This document shows positions 21,248-33,925 of a stretch of DNA of 64,000 bases, piece after piece. The number at the start of each line of letters is the position of its first letter. The first letter of the stretch is position 1. The DNA is taken from assembly GCA_030248215.1 (NCBI GenBank), contig JASANG010002790.1:124001-188000 (forward strand). The letters are read 5' to 3'. Made by a program: the position numbers and the translations under genes. Origin of the DNA: Enoplolaimus lenunculus. Taxonomy: Eukaryota; Nematoda; Enoplea; Enoplida; Thoracostomopsidae. The notes below the pieces were generated by a model. It saw only the letters and a list, made by a program, of their open reading frames with translations. It did no database searches and was not told the origin of the DNA.

Positions 21248-23404
21248 AGCCTTTAATCAACATATATACGTAGCATTTGGAATAAAGTTATCATTTTCAT
21301 TATCCTGTTTTAAAATTACCCCACATTATGTCAATATATTGTCGTCATTAATGTGCAACGGCCTGATGTACTGCCATGTTATGCGTCTTCCAAAGTTATT
21401 TTTTGATCTAAATATGTGCTTATTTTCAATCATTACTTATGCGGTCAAGATGCCTTATGAAGTTGTCTTACTTTGGCTACCTTATGATGTTTATATGCAA
21501 GTGTATTTATGATCACTGTTGTATGTTTAAATAGTGTGATTAATACAACTCTGTTTGTCATAGTTCTTAAAATATAACAAAATCAAGGTACATAATATTT
21601 AGAAAATCCTGGAAAGGGGTCCTGAAACGGATTACAGAATAACACGCCAATTGCTGCCGAAACTGGGTAGTTTAAATTAGAAGCCTATTTAAACTGCCTC
21701 CAGGTAGGGTTTCCCGCGTGCAACCTTAGTCCATACACATTGTACACTTCCCCATCCGGTGTATCCAATTTTCTAGTCCCGAGTGGTCAAGAACCCTACT
21801 AAAATTCTGGACACGGTGCTCCTCTAATTGGATTTATGGTTCGTTGTGTTCTTACCAGTATCACTTGGAGTAAATGAGGTCCGTATATTCGATGTTCGCT
21901 TCCACAGCTTTTGGGAAGTTTTGCTTACACTCGCATTATGTTGCGTTACGTAACTGTTGATGTGCATATTGTGTGATTATTATTCAAAGCGTCAAGTCAT
22001 CATAACGTGTTCTATTGATATCTCTGGTTACTAATGTGCAGCTTTTTTCAGTTTAATTATTTTAGTCATTTATCTTTTCTTGAATACATTGGTATTCTGG
22101 GTTTTGCGTATTTTTTAATCTATAACAAACAAGGAAATCTCTTCAAAAATGCAGGATTAGGATGTCAAGCTGTTTGTTTATTCAGCAATAAAATTCGCGT
22201 GTCAGAATTTTTGGCCTTTTGAATTTTTTACAAAATATTCAAACCTGTTAGAAATTTTAGCTTTCCGTGTCGCGGAAAAATTTGTCTCCAATAAAAATTG
22301 TATCCACCGGGCAGCTTTTACTTATAAAACTATCTCCTAGACAATTTTTAACGGAAAAAGCTGTCCCTCCGAACAATTCTTATTGATAAAATACGGAATG
22401 CGACCTTGTACCAAAAATGCCGAAGCTGGCCAGTTCAGGTAGGAGCCGGATAATCAATTCAAATATAAGAATAAATGGCATTCAAATGTCATATTGTATC
22501 TAACAATTCTTCCTTCCGTGCCCTAAGATATCCAAAGTGTTTGCGTGGCAAAACTTAATATTTCACGTTGATGCATTTTTAACATTTTAAAACAACAACA
22601 ACCCTATCCCGTCCCATTATTCTATTTTTTTGTAGCGTTGCATTCAGTTACAATATTTGTTTGACCCAAGTTACCTTTAACGGCATATATATATATATAG
22701 TTTTCCGTAGGTATTATAAAAAGGTGTTTTAAAAAGGTGCTTTAGAGTTGTTTTAGGTTGACGTTTAGGTTTAGGCTTAGGAACTGGATTACGCTGCGAT
22801 ACTGTTTCGCTCTTAAAATAACACTAGTTATCTTTGTCAGGTTTTCCTGCATTATCATATTCCAATAACAATCGTGTGCGTACGTTGTACATTCAAACAT
22901 TTACAACACATGTATGATAGAAAAAATATGAAAAAGTATATAAGTCAATCAGTTTCGGGGCAGTTGGCATAAATAAATACAAATGATGGTTTCGATTTTT
23001 GAAGTCTGAAAAGCATCCGGCAAGTTAAAATACCTCAGCTAAATGTCGATTTTTTGCCGGAGTTGAATATCTGGTCGCACTCTGATAAACTCTGCACCAC
23101 CCTGTTGATAAATTCTGTTCAACCAAATTTGCCTGATAAATTCTTTCCCACAACCGTACGTATCTAGATAATTATATGTACATATCTTAAGTATTATGGT
23201 GCACAAATGGAATTCAAACAAGAGTAATCGCAGGATCAAATAAAGAATTTCATTCATACTACGTAATTATTAAAAATATATTTCGTGAGGGTCTTCTCAG
23301 CTATTTGACTCAAATTTGGAGGTATGGGGGAGATAAGCATGTACGTAACTGTGCGGAAACAGACCACTTTCCGCATACTGGTAACGTACAATTCCTTCAG
23401 TCAG

Positions 23405-24491
23405 CATGAATGTTATCAATTTCATTTCTGGGGCATATCAGTGTGTCTGATTAGGAAAACTGTTCTCTTTTGTGTTTATGTTTGAAAAAATTAATTGAAA
23501 TGAACCGTTCTAATAAAATTCTAATCGTTTATGCAGGGAAGGGAGTCTCAATGAAAACGTTGAGACTGAGAATGAGACAGTCTCAAGTTCTTTGAGACTC
23601 CGACTTGAGACTTTTTTGAGAGTCTCATAAAAAATTTTGCATCGATACCGAACCATTTCGGAAAAATTCTAAATCACGAATCCTGAAGGTCGTATTCCAC
23701 TCGAAAAACATTAATATAAGATTGAAAAAGAAAACAGCGTAAATAAGGTATTTTCATTTATTTGGTACAAAATAAACACGTAACAATCACATATCAGAGA
23801 GACAGGCCGATATCACATAGTAAAATTGCACTGTCACAAAAATGTGATTATGTTCTGATAGTTATAAGCTTAATATCGCAGGATTTTGCACCAAAAACTT
23901 TATATTTGAAATTTTATAAATATACGTTTACCAGCGAGTATATATACTATATTGATTTATCACAATTCCCAGCTGTTGCTTACTCGACATTTTTCTACTT
24001 ACACTAAGTTTTATTTTACGCGAAAAGCATTACTAAGAATTGTGTGCTATGGTCAATCACTTGCTGATAAATTAAAATCTAGCGCGGTTTGAAACAAAGC
24101 AACTACTAAATTTGCTTCGGTCAAACACATATATCAATGTTATGAAACAGCATAAAATTTTCCTATAAAAATAACAAACAATTAATGAACAATTTACCAC
24201 AACTGGCGCTCCTGAATGGCATCGATACCGGAGTCCCAGTTTCTAAACCTTAGACTCGTCAAAAGCTGAGAATGAGACTACGCTAGTCTCAGGAATTTTC
24301 GAGACTTGAGACTGAGACTCCCATCCCTGATTTATGATGGTCAGTGTTTAAGCCTTCATAAAATGATATAATGTAGTATCCTATCTGTTTATTAAGCTTA
24401 GTGTACTAAAGTTGGAATCTGCATTGGTTCGGCATCGGGATGAAAATAAGAATCTGTATTAGCACAAATTTTGGCAACGGCACATCCCTAG
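23405..24491. mobile_element. TCGGCA-family MITE interrupted by a GAGACT-family element
   Basis: The interior of the outer copy (CATTTCTGGGGCATATCAGT onward) is interrupted at 23534 and resumes at 24330, with the right end GGCACATCCCTA at 24480-24491. The site of interruption corresponds to the GTTTATGATGG stretch that is continuous in the copy at 8894-9190. Confidence 0.75.
23534..24329. mobile_element. GAGACT-family hAT-like element
   Basis: Starts CAGGGAAGGGAGTCTC and ends GAGACTCCCATCCCTG. Iterated GAGACT/AGTCTC units follow each end for about 80 bp. The flanks GTTTATG and ATTTATG look like an imperfect 7-8 bp target duplication. No coding capacity in 796 bp. A shorter relative lies at 42681-42957, and a fragment at about 3465-3560. 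Confidence 0.8.
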
Positions 24492-25461
24492 TTCCAAATG
24501 TCATAAAATCTAGCGACTACAATTCCGGGCAAGTTCAGAGTAGACACAGACTTGGAATGAAAAATCTGCGCCAACAGTTAATCTGAAATCCGTAAATATA
24601 TTTTTTGCACGACTCAAGTACTTCCAACGGTGTACAAATTTAGATCTTATCTGGTATCCGCTAGTATTAATATCAGGTTGATCCCTCTCCAAATTGTACA
24701 CAATATTTCAAAATATGGAATTACTCAAGTTGTATTTGAATAAGTAAGTCATCTGAAATTCTTTTCCCGACCTGCGATTACCCTTGTTTGAAGTCCACTG
24801 GATATTATGTACGTAAGTATATGTACTTGTTTCCGTAAGAGACGTAACAGTTTCCAATTTAGTAACTGTGTTATGTAATTTTTATTGCCGTCCTCGAGTT
24901 GTTTTTTCCAGCGACAAGCATTTTTTGATTGAATTAGTAATATCAATTTTGAACCGAACAGTTTTGAAACAACTGATCAATTTAAGCAGTCGCATTATTC
25001 GTTCATGCCAAGGTTGGTTTTTTGGAAAAAAACGGAAAAATTCGTGTAACGGTAAATTCATCAACGCCAATTCGGCGTCAATAACTCAATAATGCTTTTT
25101 GGAGTTTTAATCTAGCCATATGATTATATGTCTTTGGGATGGAATTTCTGTTGGCTTTCAGGAGTTCAAAACACTAAAATTAATGCAACAAATGAGCTTC
25201 TAAAATTTTATTTCTCATATGCAATAAGTAACAGGATGCTATGCTAAAAACAATTGAACGGAGATTCAGCGTATATTTACGGTTGTTGTCCCGCATGCCA
25301 TAAAGGGGTTTTTAGAAGAGGTATCGAGCACGGATGGGTTTGAAAAAGCAGATGTTCAAATATACATATATCAGGGTCTCAGCTGCAACTACAAACTCAA
25401 CTGATTCTACACTATTTAATGCCAGCGGTGTTGCCAGGATTTCGTTTAGGATTGAAATAAC

Positions 25462-25898
25462 TAGGGTGCGAACCGGATAATTTTTCAACACCTAATGTAT
25501 ATATATGTATGTATATATACATATATATACATACATACATATATATACATACATACATATATAATAGAAAAAGTTCAACTGATTCTTTCGCAAAATTAGT
25601 CAGCAAAACTTACAGCAACTAAAAAAGAAGTGTTTAAAATTTTTATTTGTTGTTCTTCCGCAACAACACTGGCCTCCACGCGGATATTATTAACCTGACA
25701 ATCCAACAAAGCATTAATGCTCACATAGTGCTATTAGATTACGTAAGCATAGTTGAAATAAATACACCAATTTTGGTATGTTTTTGTTTGTATATCAAAT
25801 TCGGATCCGGAGATCCGGTAGTTTATTTTACTGGATACGGATCTTAAAAATAGCAGAGATCCGGCCCGGATCCGAATCTCGGATCCGGTCGATCCCTA
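25462..25898. mobile_element. CCGGATC-family MITE copy with TA microsatellite
   Basis: Left end TAGGGTGCGAACCGGATA, right end GGATCCGGTCGATCCCTA, with the same interior as 11785-12198 (shared block TTCCGCAACAACACTGG). A TATATACATACATA microsatellite has expanded at 25498-25563. From 25899 to 27235 I see nothing beyond AT-rich sequence. Confidence 0.75.
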
Positions 25899-27235
25899 CG
25901 ATCACCTCACGGTTTTGTTACTGTATATCTACACTCGTGTAAGCTGAAGTGAGTTGTGCTAAAAGGAAACACATTTGAAAGAAAAATATTCTGTTTTTTC
26001 GACCCTTCGGAGAAACGGAATAATAATTATCCGGTAATTTCTTCCGGTGCCCATCATTAGTTCATTTATGAGTTTACCTATATATGTTTGTATTCCTTTT
26101 ATATTTGTTATGCGTTTTGTAGTGTTAGCTTCAGTGCATAATGTTTTGCTTGCAATCGCATCTGAATATAACTATTCGTAGTTTCTACAATGCAACCAAC
26201 CCTTGATCACACGAAATGCAATGAGCTTCAGTTTTTTACCCATGAACAATTTCGTACCAAGCTGGACATCGTTGGAAATTTATTACTTTCACTATTGAAA
26301 TAAGATACATTAATATTCTGCCAAATTTATATTTAATATATATTTATTACTTATTAGCGGTGTTATGTTACGTATAAGTATTTTTCATTGAACTTCGAGG
26401 GTCAAAAATATCCATTGTTGCTTATTCTGATGTTCACAAATTCGAAGATTTATACTTGTTACGTTTTTATGCTTTTGTAAATAATTGCTTCCAGGTTCTG
26501 TTAGAATAGACGCAAATTATTAATATATATTTTGTATATTGTTGCCGAATGGTATGGTTATATTGATATTTTAGTGTTCTTTCAATGTGGGTGCGATTGG
26601 AGATTCGGGTTCGACAAAAAATGACTCGGTTTCGCTATAGTAGACTTGTTTGCATGACTGATCGCCGTGAGATATGTGCTGGCCTGTATACAGCTCCTTT
26701 GTACAATGGTTTATAACAATTCACAGCAGTAAGTATAAGCGTATTAAAGTTCAGTTAGTTAATTGTAATTTTATATACGTACTAAAGCAATTTACAAATA
26801 TTGAGTTCCGGGAGTAAGGTGCCATTTGTATTCAACATGTTTTGACATCCTGTTGCATCTTGATGTCATTTACTATTCCTACAACTGCAACTATAAGTGT
26901 CTATTCAGAATTTTGTACAATTTCAATATTTCTGCTTCAATATTTGAAATTTAAAGCTTTTTTCTAGTAAGACTTATTTTGATTTAATGTTGTATTTTGG
27001 GCTACATGGTAGTTTTTTTCTTATATATGAAGATTTCTGTGCTAAAAACTATAACTGAGAACTAATCACTATATATTCGTTAAAGCGTTTTATTACGTTT
27101 CTAAAAGCAGGTGTTTGATTCTATCTGTTTAATCCTACTAATATGTTGGAATAAAATATTGACGTCAGTTTTTTACCCTGCATTGAGCGTTTAGGCCAGT
27201 GTATAGAATAAGTCTGCAAAACAGTACCTAATCAA

Positions 27236-27560
27236 CAGGGTACAGCCGGAAGTCTGCCTCCGGCTCCGGCAGAAAATCGACCGGTTCCGGTAGAATTTTT
27301 GCTGGAGGTTCCAGCAATGTGGGTGGTGAAGTTTTGCAGTTTTACAAAGTGTATGTGTTTGCCACTTCGTTTTAACATCACAATTTTGACGAAGGCATTG
27401 TCGATATTACGCAAAAGCACAAGCCTAAAACCCAACGATTTAACAACACATTTACAGGTATTTGCTAAAATTAAACAATTTTACCTAATCTGCCTCACCA
27501 ACTCGTAAGTCGTTTTGTTGGCTTTCGGCTCCGGTATTTTTTACCTCCGGTGGCACCCTG
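27236..27560. mobile_element. hAT-like MITE, CTCCGGC family
   Basis: Left end CAGGGTACAGCCGGAAG, right end ACCTCCGGTGGCACCCTG, with iterated GCCTCCGGCTCCGG units near the ends. Further decayed pieces with the same CTCCGGCTCCGGC array stand at about 28238-28262 and 28466-28545. Confidence 0.65.
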
Positions 27561-27787
27561 CTCAGCATATCCCTAAGGACAAAGCAAAAAGGCGATTAAT
27601 TTTACGTATATAATAGCGAACAACTGGAGATTCAGCTGCGGTGTTTCAGCAATTCAGGTAGTGAAGTTTTGCATTGTTTTACACAATTTGTTTGGCGCGT
27701 TTCATTTTAACTTTTGGTATAATTCCGAAAAAAGCTGCCGACACTGACACATATATTTATTAAAATTTACAAATTAAGTATTTAAAC

Positions 27788-28221
27788 TACTGTATTGACT
27801 CGAATAAAAGGGGGTCCCCATTTTAAGTCCCAATCAATGAGTCCGTATCCCTAATAAGAGTCCGTAAGCGGATAGAGTCTCTAAACCCCAATTAGAGTCC
27901 ATAAATGTCAATTATCCCAATTGTAGTGTATATATATAAATGACTCCAGGACTAAATAAAAAAAGGTTCGAACCTTTAAAGCGTACTTAAATTTTGATAG
28001 TACATTCCTCAGTTTCACCCTGCATTATCGGTCAAGCTTTTAATGCAAGGTAAAAACCATTTAATTCAACGGATAGTTGTAATACCGGATATATATCAGT
28101 AAGGAAGGGCGGTACAGGGCTGGTTGAAAATAAATAACAGTCCGTAACCGAATAACAAGGGGGTACCCTCTGGAGAGGCTTAATAAATATCAGCCCCCCT
28201 CTAATTCGGGTCACTACAGTA
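27788..28221. mobile_element. TA-flanked inverted-repeat element (Tc1/mariner- or pogo-like MITE)
   Basis: The left end TACTGTATTGACTCGAATAA and the right end (reverse complement TACTGTAGTGACCCGAATTA) match at about 23 of 27 positions and run into GGGGG. TA bounds both sides, as expected for Tc1/mariner-type insertion. The interior has repeated AGAGTCC/GAGTCCGTA units. Related interior and one end recur between about 34025 and 34870. Confidence 0.75.
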
Positions 28222-29057
28222 TATACCTAATTTTTTCTCACCTCCGGCTCCGGCAAATTTTGCTAATCCTGTAACCTTCCTGTGGGATCAAGAGAAGAAC
28301 AATAAGTACGTTTGGAGTGTTCATGTTGTCTTTTTTTTGTCAGCCATCTAAACGCAGGGTCTTGCCGTGTTCCAAGGTGGATAATCAACAGCCAGAGTGC
28401 AACCGGTCGACACTTCTATTTGAAGGCCGAGGTTACCCCTTTGTCCACAGAACCAGAGCATAGCAAGGTACAACCGGAGGTGTCTACCTCTGACTCCGGC
28501 TCCAGCAGAAAATCGGCCTCCGGCTCCGATAAAATTTTTCCCCGGCAATTTCTGCGTTAAATTTTGCATAACTGCAAAATTTATCTGTTTAGAGCGTTTC
28601 GTTTTACTTTTGACACCTGCCACAAAAACTGGACAGTGCTGTTCGGGTCAGAACATAGAAAGGTGGAAAATTCAAACGCATGCGTGGTTGCCTGTCTGAG
28701 AAATTGAAATGTGGTGTTCAGCTCTGAAAGTGGGAAAAGGGCAAATTTCAAGCGCATACTTAGGTGCGCTTTTCTTTAGGACGATGAAATTTAGATGGTG
28801 TGGCTGGGAAAGAAGTAAATGACATTCGGTTCGGAAAATGGGAAGAGTGAAAAATTCAACCAACGTCATTCGTAACTAAGGAGTTGATACAGGGGGAATA
28901 ACGAGTGACTAGTTCCCCATTCAGACCATAGAATAATAAAACGTTTTTTGAATAAAAAGACGAAAAGCGTGAGCTTAGGCACAAGCAAGTCACTTTAATA
29001 GTCCCTCGAGGTGGACACGCTCAAAAATTACGGTTCGATCCGGCCGGACCGCGCCTG

Positions 29058-29586
29058 TGGGTCATCCACGTAATACTGTCTACGCTACTGTAAAAAATTG
29101 TCCACACACTTGGTTTTAAGGGCGGGACAAAACGACAATGTCCTTAAGCTATACAGACTTAACAGAATGTGTAATTAGCTATTTGGATTTTGCAGCGTGT
29201 CCTACGAAGGGACTAAGGACAATGTAGGCACTGTCTGGACACAGTGTCGGACAATAAGAGTTCCTTCGAACAGACCCTGTATAACCGCTGAGCAAAGTTC
29301 CTTCCGACAAACCTTGTGTTATGAAATAAGCTGATTCCATTGTGACAGACTCTGGACAAAACAGTTGTCCTTAAAATAACGCATTGACAATTTAGCATGG
29401 GTATGGACGGCAACGTGACCAAGCAAAGGTCGTTTAGAGAGAGTGCGAGTTGTCAGCGGGGTCTACAGAAGATGTGAGTGACATTTGGGCATGTAATTTG
29501 GAAACAATAAAACTAGAGACTTAGGGGCTCGTATGTGGGGACAATTTTTTTACAGTAGCGCAGACAGTATAACGTGGATGACCCAC
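29058..29586. mobile_element. Long-TIR foldback MITE
   Basis: The left arm from 29058 (TGGGTCATCCACGTAATACT, continuing to CTACTGTAAAAAATTGTCC) has an inverted counterpart ending at 29586, with about 50 bp of good pairing. The interior repeats AATGTCCTTAAG and CCTACGAAGG-like blocks. No coding frame. Intergenic. Confidence 0.8.
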
Positions 29587-29884
29587 TGACAGGTGTCCGT
29601 TTTTTGTATTTTTTTATATATTATGACCATGTCAATTGTCAACTTGCTGAAGTCAGCTTCATAAATGAATAAGACGTTAAAAATCAAAACAACCATAACA
29701 AAGCATTTTTCACAAACAACTTTATGAAATCAGTGTGGTATTAATTGCGGGGCATACACTGTATGGCAGAATAAAAGACGCCTTAGAGAATGATGCAAAC
29801 GGATATCCGTTTCCGGTTAAAATCGGTGTCCTTTTCTTTTATAGAAATACAGGACTTCTTTTAAGCTCAAAATTATTTGTAAAT

Positions 29885-30035
29885 CACGTAAATATCTCAG
29901 TGATGGGCATCGGATATTTTTTCATATCCGGATATCCGGCAATTCTTGCTGGATATTTATTCTGATATTCGGATAGGTGTATCCGAATATCCGGATATAT
30001 ATCCGAAATTAAATTTTTTGTTTCGGATATGTGAG
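29885..30035. repeat. ATATCCGG-array repeat
   Basis: A dense run of ATATCCGG, ATATTCGG and TATCCGA units starting near GATGGGCATCGGATA. Similar units reappear at 31180-31225. By analogy with the other families here it is probably the subterminal array of another short element, but I could not define both ends. Confidence 0.45.
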
Positions 30036-30312
30036 AAGTTCGTGATTTTGACTTAAGCCTGTATCCTGTATCGCCTGTATAGTTCTTTCCTCGATGTATG
30101 CTTATCGCTCTGATTTAGTAAAACGCGGCCGGTAATCGTTTATTAAACCCTCCCAAATCCTGTACAACACCGAGTATTACAAGCAAATCACAGGTTATGT
30201 AATTTGACTTGCAGCCTGATCCGGAATCCTTAAAGCCGACGTCTGAATCTGATTTAATCCAGCCACTGGCTTTACCGTTACTAATATTTCCGCCGTTTTC
30301 CAGAATCCGTGC

Positions 30313-30462
30313 AATTCTAACCCCGTTAAAATTACACCCTGTAAAACCGTGTACTCTAACCCCGTTAGAGTTACACCAAATTTCCGACCAATCTAACCCC
30401 GTTAGATTTGGCCAAACCGTTGTAGAATAATAAATCTAACCCCGTTAGATTTATTAGACTAC
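30313..30462. repeat. Palindromic TAACCCCGTTA repeats
   Basis: CTAACCCCGTTA occurs four times (about 30319, 30358, 30392 and 30436), several times inside the palindrome AATCTAACCCCGTTAGATT. The spacing is irregular, about 30-45 bp. No associated gene seen. Confidence 0.65.
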
Positions 30463-31617
30463 GTTTCCCAGGTTCTCCGGTTTATCCCCAAGTTCCCTTT
30501 TAGCACATAACACCAGTATCCGATACTGGGTTAATCCTGCGCCCTGCGCAACACGACTATATCCGTAATGCCTGATTTCCTTCACATCCTTCAGCCGCCG
30601 TGACAGTTCTTAACCGAATTCAACTTCAATCTTACTTACCCAAGATATGTTGGTACTCCGTCAATCCGTAAGTCACGTAAAATAAATTGTAACAATACAC
30701 TCGCCGAAGATATAGAAAAACGCATCAAATCCTACCAGCTATGACTATGATACTGATTCCGGTCCTGGCTACCCCTGTTTGCATCTCGACCTCATTTGCA
30801 TTTTGCCGACACTCACAATTGGGTGTCCGCTATGCGGTTGAGGTCCAGAGCCACACACCCTGATACTCTTTCCGAAACAACAACCATATTAGCACCTTTA
30901 GACACACATAATATAAGCACCATATTGGTGCTGACATAGCCTAGCTATGTCGTTATCCGCAGCATAGGCCAACAACAATTGCAACATTAATCAACGAGAT
31001 TTTACGGCCACGCAGGGCCCAGGTAAGTTTGACGCCTTGTAGCAACGCCTAAGCCTAACTTAAGTTCTAAGAGAGACTAGGTGGAGCCAGGGCCTCCCTT
31101 AGGGTGTGGTTTTGATATTAGGTTTTATTTTAGTTTTAGTTTTTAGTTTTAAAATAGGTTTAAGTGTGGCACAGCCACCTACAGGATATCCGAAATTAAA
31201 TTTTGTTTCGGATATCCGAAACTCGATTTTGCGTTTTTTTCGGTGTCCAGACCTCGATTTTCGTTTCGCAAGCACTTGTTTTAACTTGTTGCTCTAAGGG
31301 AAGTACGCTGACCCACAAGCTGATTGTGTTCAGGGTAAAACATACAATTCTAAAAATATTTTTTATTATGTCACTCACACCTTACCATACGTGCACTCGG
31401 CACACAAAATGTCCCCTCCCAAAAGAAATTCAATAGCTTGTCCGGCTTGTGTTTTATCGAAACCCTTCATTTTCCAATAGCATCACCGCCATTCGCGGAC
31501 ATCATAGTTTCACGGAAACTCTATCCGGACAAGGCTATTTTGCAGTGACACTGTCTAGAACATTGAAATGTTTGAAAAACGGTGCAGTGAACAATATTTT
31601 TATACACATTAGCGATA

Positions 31618-31760
31618 TTTTAGCGGGGAAATTGAAATTTTGGCGGAAAATTCAAATTTTGGCAGGAAATTCAAACTTTGGCGGGAAAGTTCGAATTTTG
31701 GCGGTAAATTCAAATTTCGGCGGGAAAATTCAAATTTTGGCGGGAAATTTTGGCAAACAT
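31618..31760 (+). repeat. Minisatellite, ~21-bp unit AAATTCAAATTTTGGCGGG
   Basis: Six to seven tandem copies. The open frame across it (repeats like FGGKIQILAGN) is a by-product of a unit length divisible by three. The same unit appears in inverse orientation at 57325-57397. Confidence 0.8.
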
Positions 31761-32675
31761 GCAAAAAGCAACAAAATAACGCAGGAAATTAATTATCTTA
31801 TTTAGCGCTTTCCGGCGACACCTTTTTACTGTAACGATAAAGTCCGACAGTTCACGCAACTCTATATATATTTTAACATATGTTCAGCTGCTTCAATTGT
31901 GTTGTGTATTCGGCTTAGAAGATTGCTACTGACTATAATTCTTGCGTTGCACACCTGAGATTGACTTGATTTGGTTTGTTTTCGATTCTATAATGTCACA
32001 CTTCCCTCGAACTATATGTACATGAGTCGTTTCACGTTCCAAGAAAAGAACCACATTAAAAATATATTACGCTATATCGTACAATCATCAGCCCGTGTTA
32101 CTTTTAGTGGTGCCCTCCTTTTACCTGCGGATCCAGAAGTTTCTGACGGGGGACGGGCTCGTAAATGTTTTGAAAATTGTAAGGTAGGGACAATGTCATT
32201 TTATCATAAACAATTTTCTGACTGGGGGAAGGCGTACGCCCGCACGCCAACATCTGCATCCGCTATTGCCTGACTTCTCACTAGAACGAAATAGACAAGG
32301 GTTTAAATTTTAGACTAATTTTTTGTTTGACATGGACTTAGGCTAAGTTTTGTTATAGACTCGTGTTTATACTCTGAGGAGGCTTAAAGTTAGGAATATG
32401 TACGTTTTTGGTTGTTATATATTGTTAAAGTAATATTCGTATGCCCAGTTTGGCTCTATGGACTACAGCGGAACCAAAAAATGTATTTTCAACAGATCAG
32501 AAATCTGTATTTTTTATGTATTGTGTATTAGGTGACGCGAAGCGTTGAATTATGTCATTTTTGCGTTTGATAACTGGTTTAGCGCACCGAATTTACTATT
32601 AATTTAACGACACAAATGTAGAAAAATCTGTTTCTGTAACAACCGAGTATTTTAATTAATTTTGCGCCTTTTCTC

Positions 32676-32745
32676 TCTCAAGGGACTTACCACATTTTGA
32701 AAGGACACTAAGCAACATGGGGTTGTCGCCACCCAATCCCACACT
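32676..32745. repeat. Single copy related to the 33-bp array at 42481
   Basis: The stretch CACATTTTGAAAGGACACTA followed by AGCAACATGGGGTTGTCGCC parallels 42463-42512, including the sequence leading into the array. It suggests that the 33-bp unit arose by local amplification inside a dispersed repeat. Confidence 0.5.
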
Positions 32746-33779
32746 ATAAGCTGTTCATTATTCAGACAGCTAGAAACGCTGATAAAGTAGTTTTGAATTG
32801 TTTTGGTGTATGCGAAGAAATCGCTTAGCGTGGCTGTTTGAATTCAAAAGTTATGAGCTCATCGGTTCTGTGTCATGGGAAGTTCAAATGTGTTCAATCT
32901 CCAAAATTTTAAAATTTTCGGTGCAGCATACCTTGTGTTGGCAGAAAAAGAATATATTTTAGTAACTTTTATACATCAATATTCGTTTTCAGTTTCCGTT
33001 ATTTTGATCGCTATTCGTTTCCGTTATGTTTACTGTCCGTTTTACAACCTGCCTTACAGGCCTATACCTAGCTAACATTTTTCTTGCTGGCTCGCTTCGT
33101 TCGGTAGGAAAAACTTTTACTTGATGAAATCCTGGCTATGTTCTTTGGTTTAACTATAAACTTCCTCAACCTGTTTTTGCAATTATCGGCGTGTGTCTTG
33201 CAATATTTGCAAACGGCTTAACCGTTTAGTGCACATTTGTGTTTATCTTCATCACAATCGGCCAGAATGTTGAGATGGTTCATGTTTTCGCTATTTTTGC
33301 TTAAACTGGGCCCGACGCAGTAGGTATACAATTAGGCGTCTCTTAGATGCTGTAAACTTTTGACATCAAAGTCATCTGAGCAAAACTTAGCGATTCCTTA
33401 AATGTATTCTACAAACATTTATGCCACACCATTGAAATAAAAATATTTTAAAACATTGGTTTCAATCAATCTATATCCGATGTGAAATTTAAATTTAGTA
33501 GTATACTGTATATCAAGTTTCATACTTTATATTAACAAATCTTTGTCGCTCACACATAATAACGCAATTCACTCATACTCATTTTGGTTTTAATAAGTAC
33601 TAGTGTTTTGTATTTGATTTAAAATTAAACATTTCTCGATGATAAATGTTTGAAAACAACCCGGTAACTCGGCCGGACGCAGCTGTACCGGCCTTTCTAG
33701 AGGGGCCGAACCGGCCGAAGGTTCCACCTCTGCTAAAGTGCACCGGTCTCTATATCGCAATAGGCTGGCCCCTTTTAAT

Positions 33780-33925
33780 ACGGCATTTTGGCAATTTTCT
33801 CGTTTAGACAATTGTCGTTTGGAAAATTGTCGCGTTATGATAATTATTGCGTTTTGGCACTTGTTATTTGGGCAATTGCCGTAGGCAATCGTCTTTCGGG
33901 CAATTGTAATTTGGGCAACCGTCGC
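33780..33925. repeat. Degenerate ~15-bp minisatellite TTTGGGCAATTGTCG
   Basis: Eight to nine imperfect copies in a row, each centred on the palindrome CAATTG. The preceding 100 bp (33660-33775) is unusually GC-rich, with inverted CCGGCC/GGCCGG blocks. Confidence 0.65.

Noticed and set aside
25498-25563. Short minus-strand frame rich in Tyr and Ile (YMYVCIYMYV).
   Set aside because: It is a TA/TACA microsatellite inside a MITE.
31449-31805. 118-codon frame with repeated FGGKIQILAGN units.
   Set aside because: It is the translation of a 21-bp minisatellite that also occurs inverted elsewhere.
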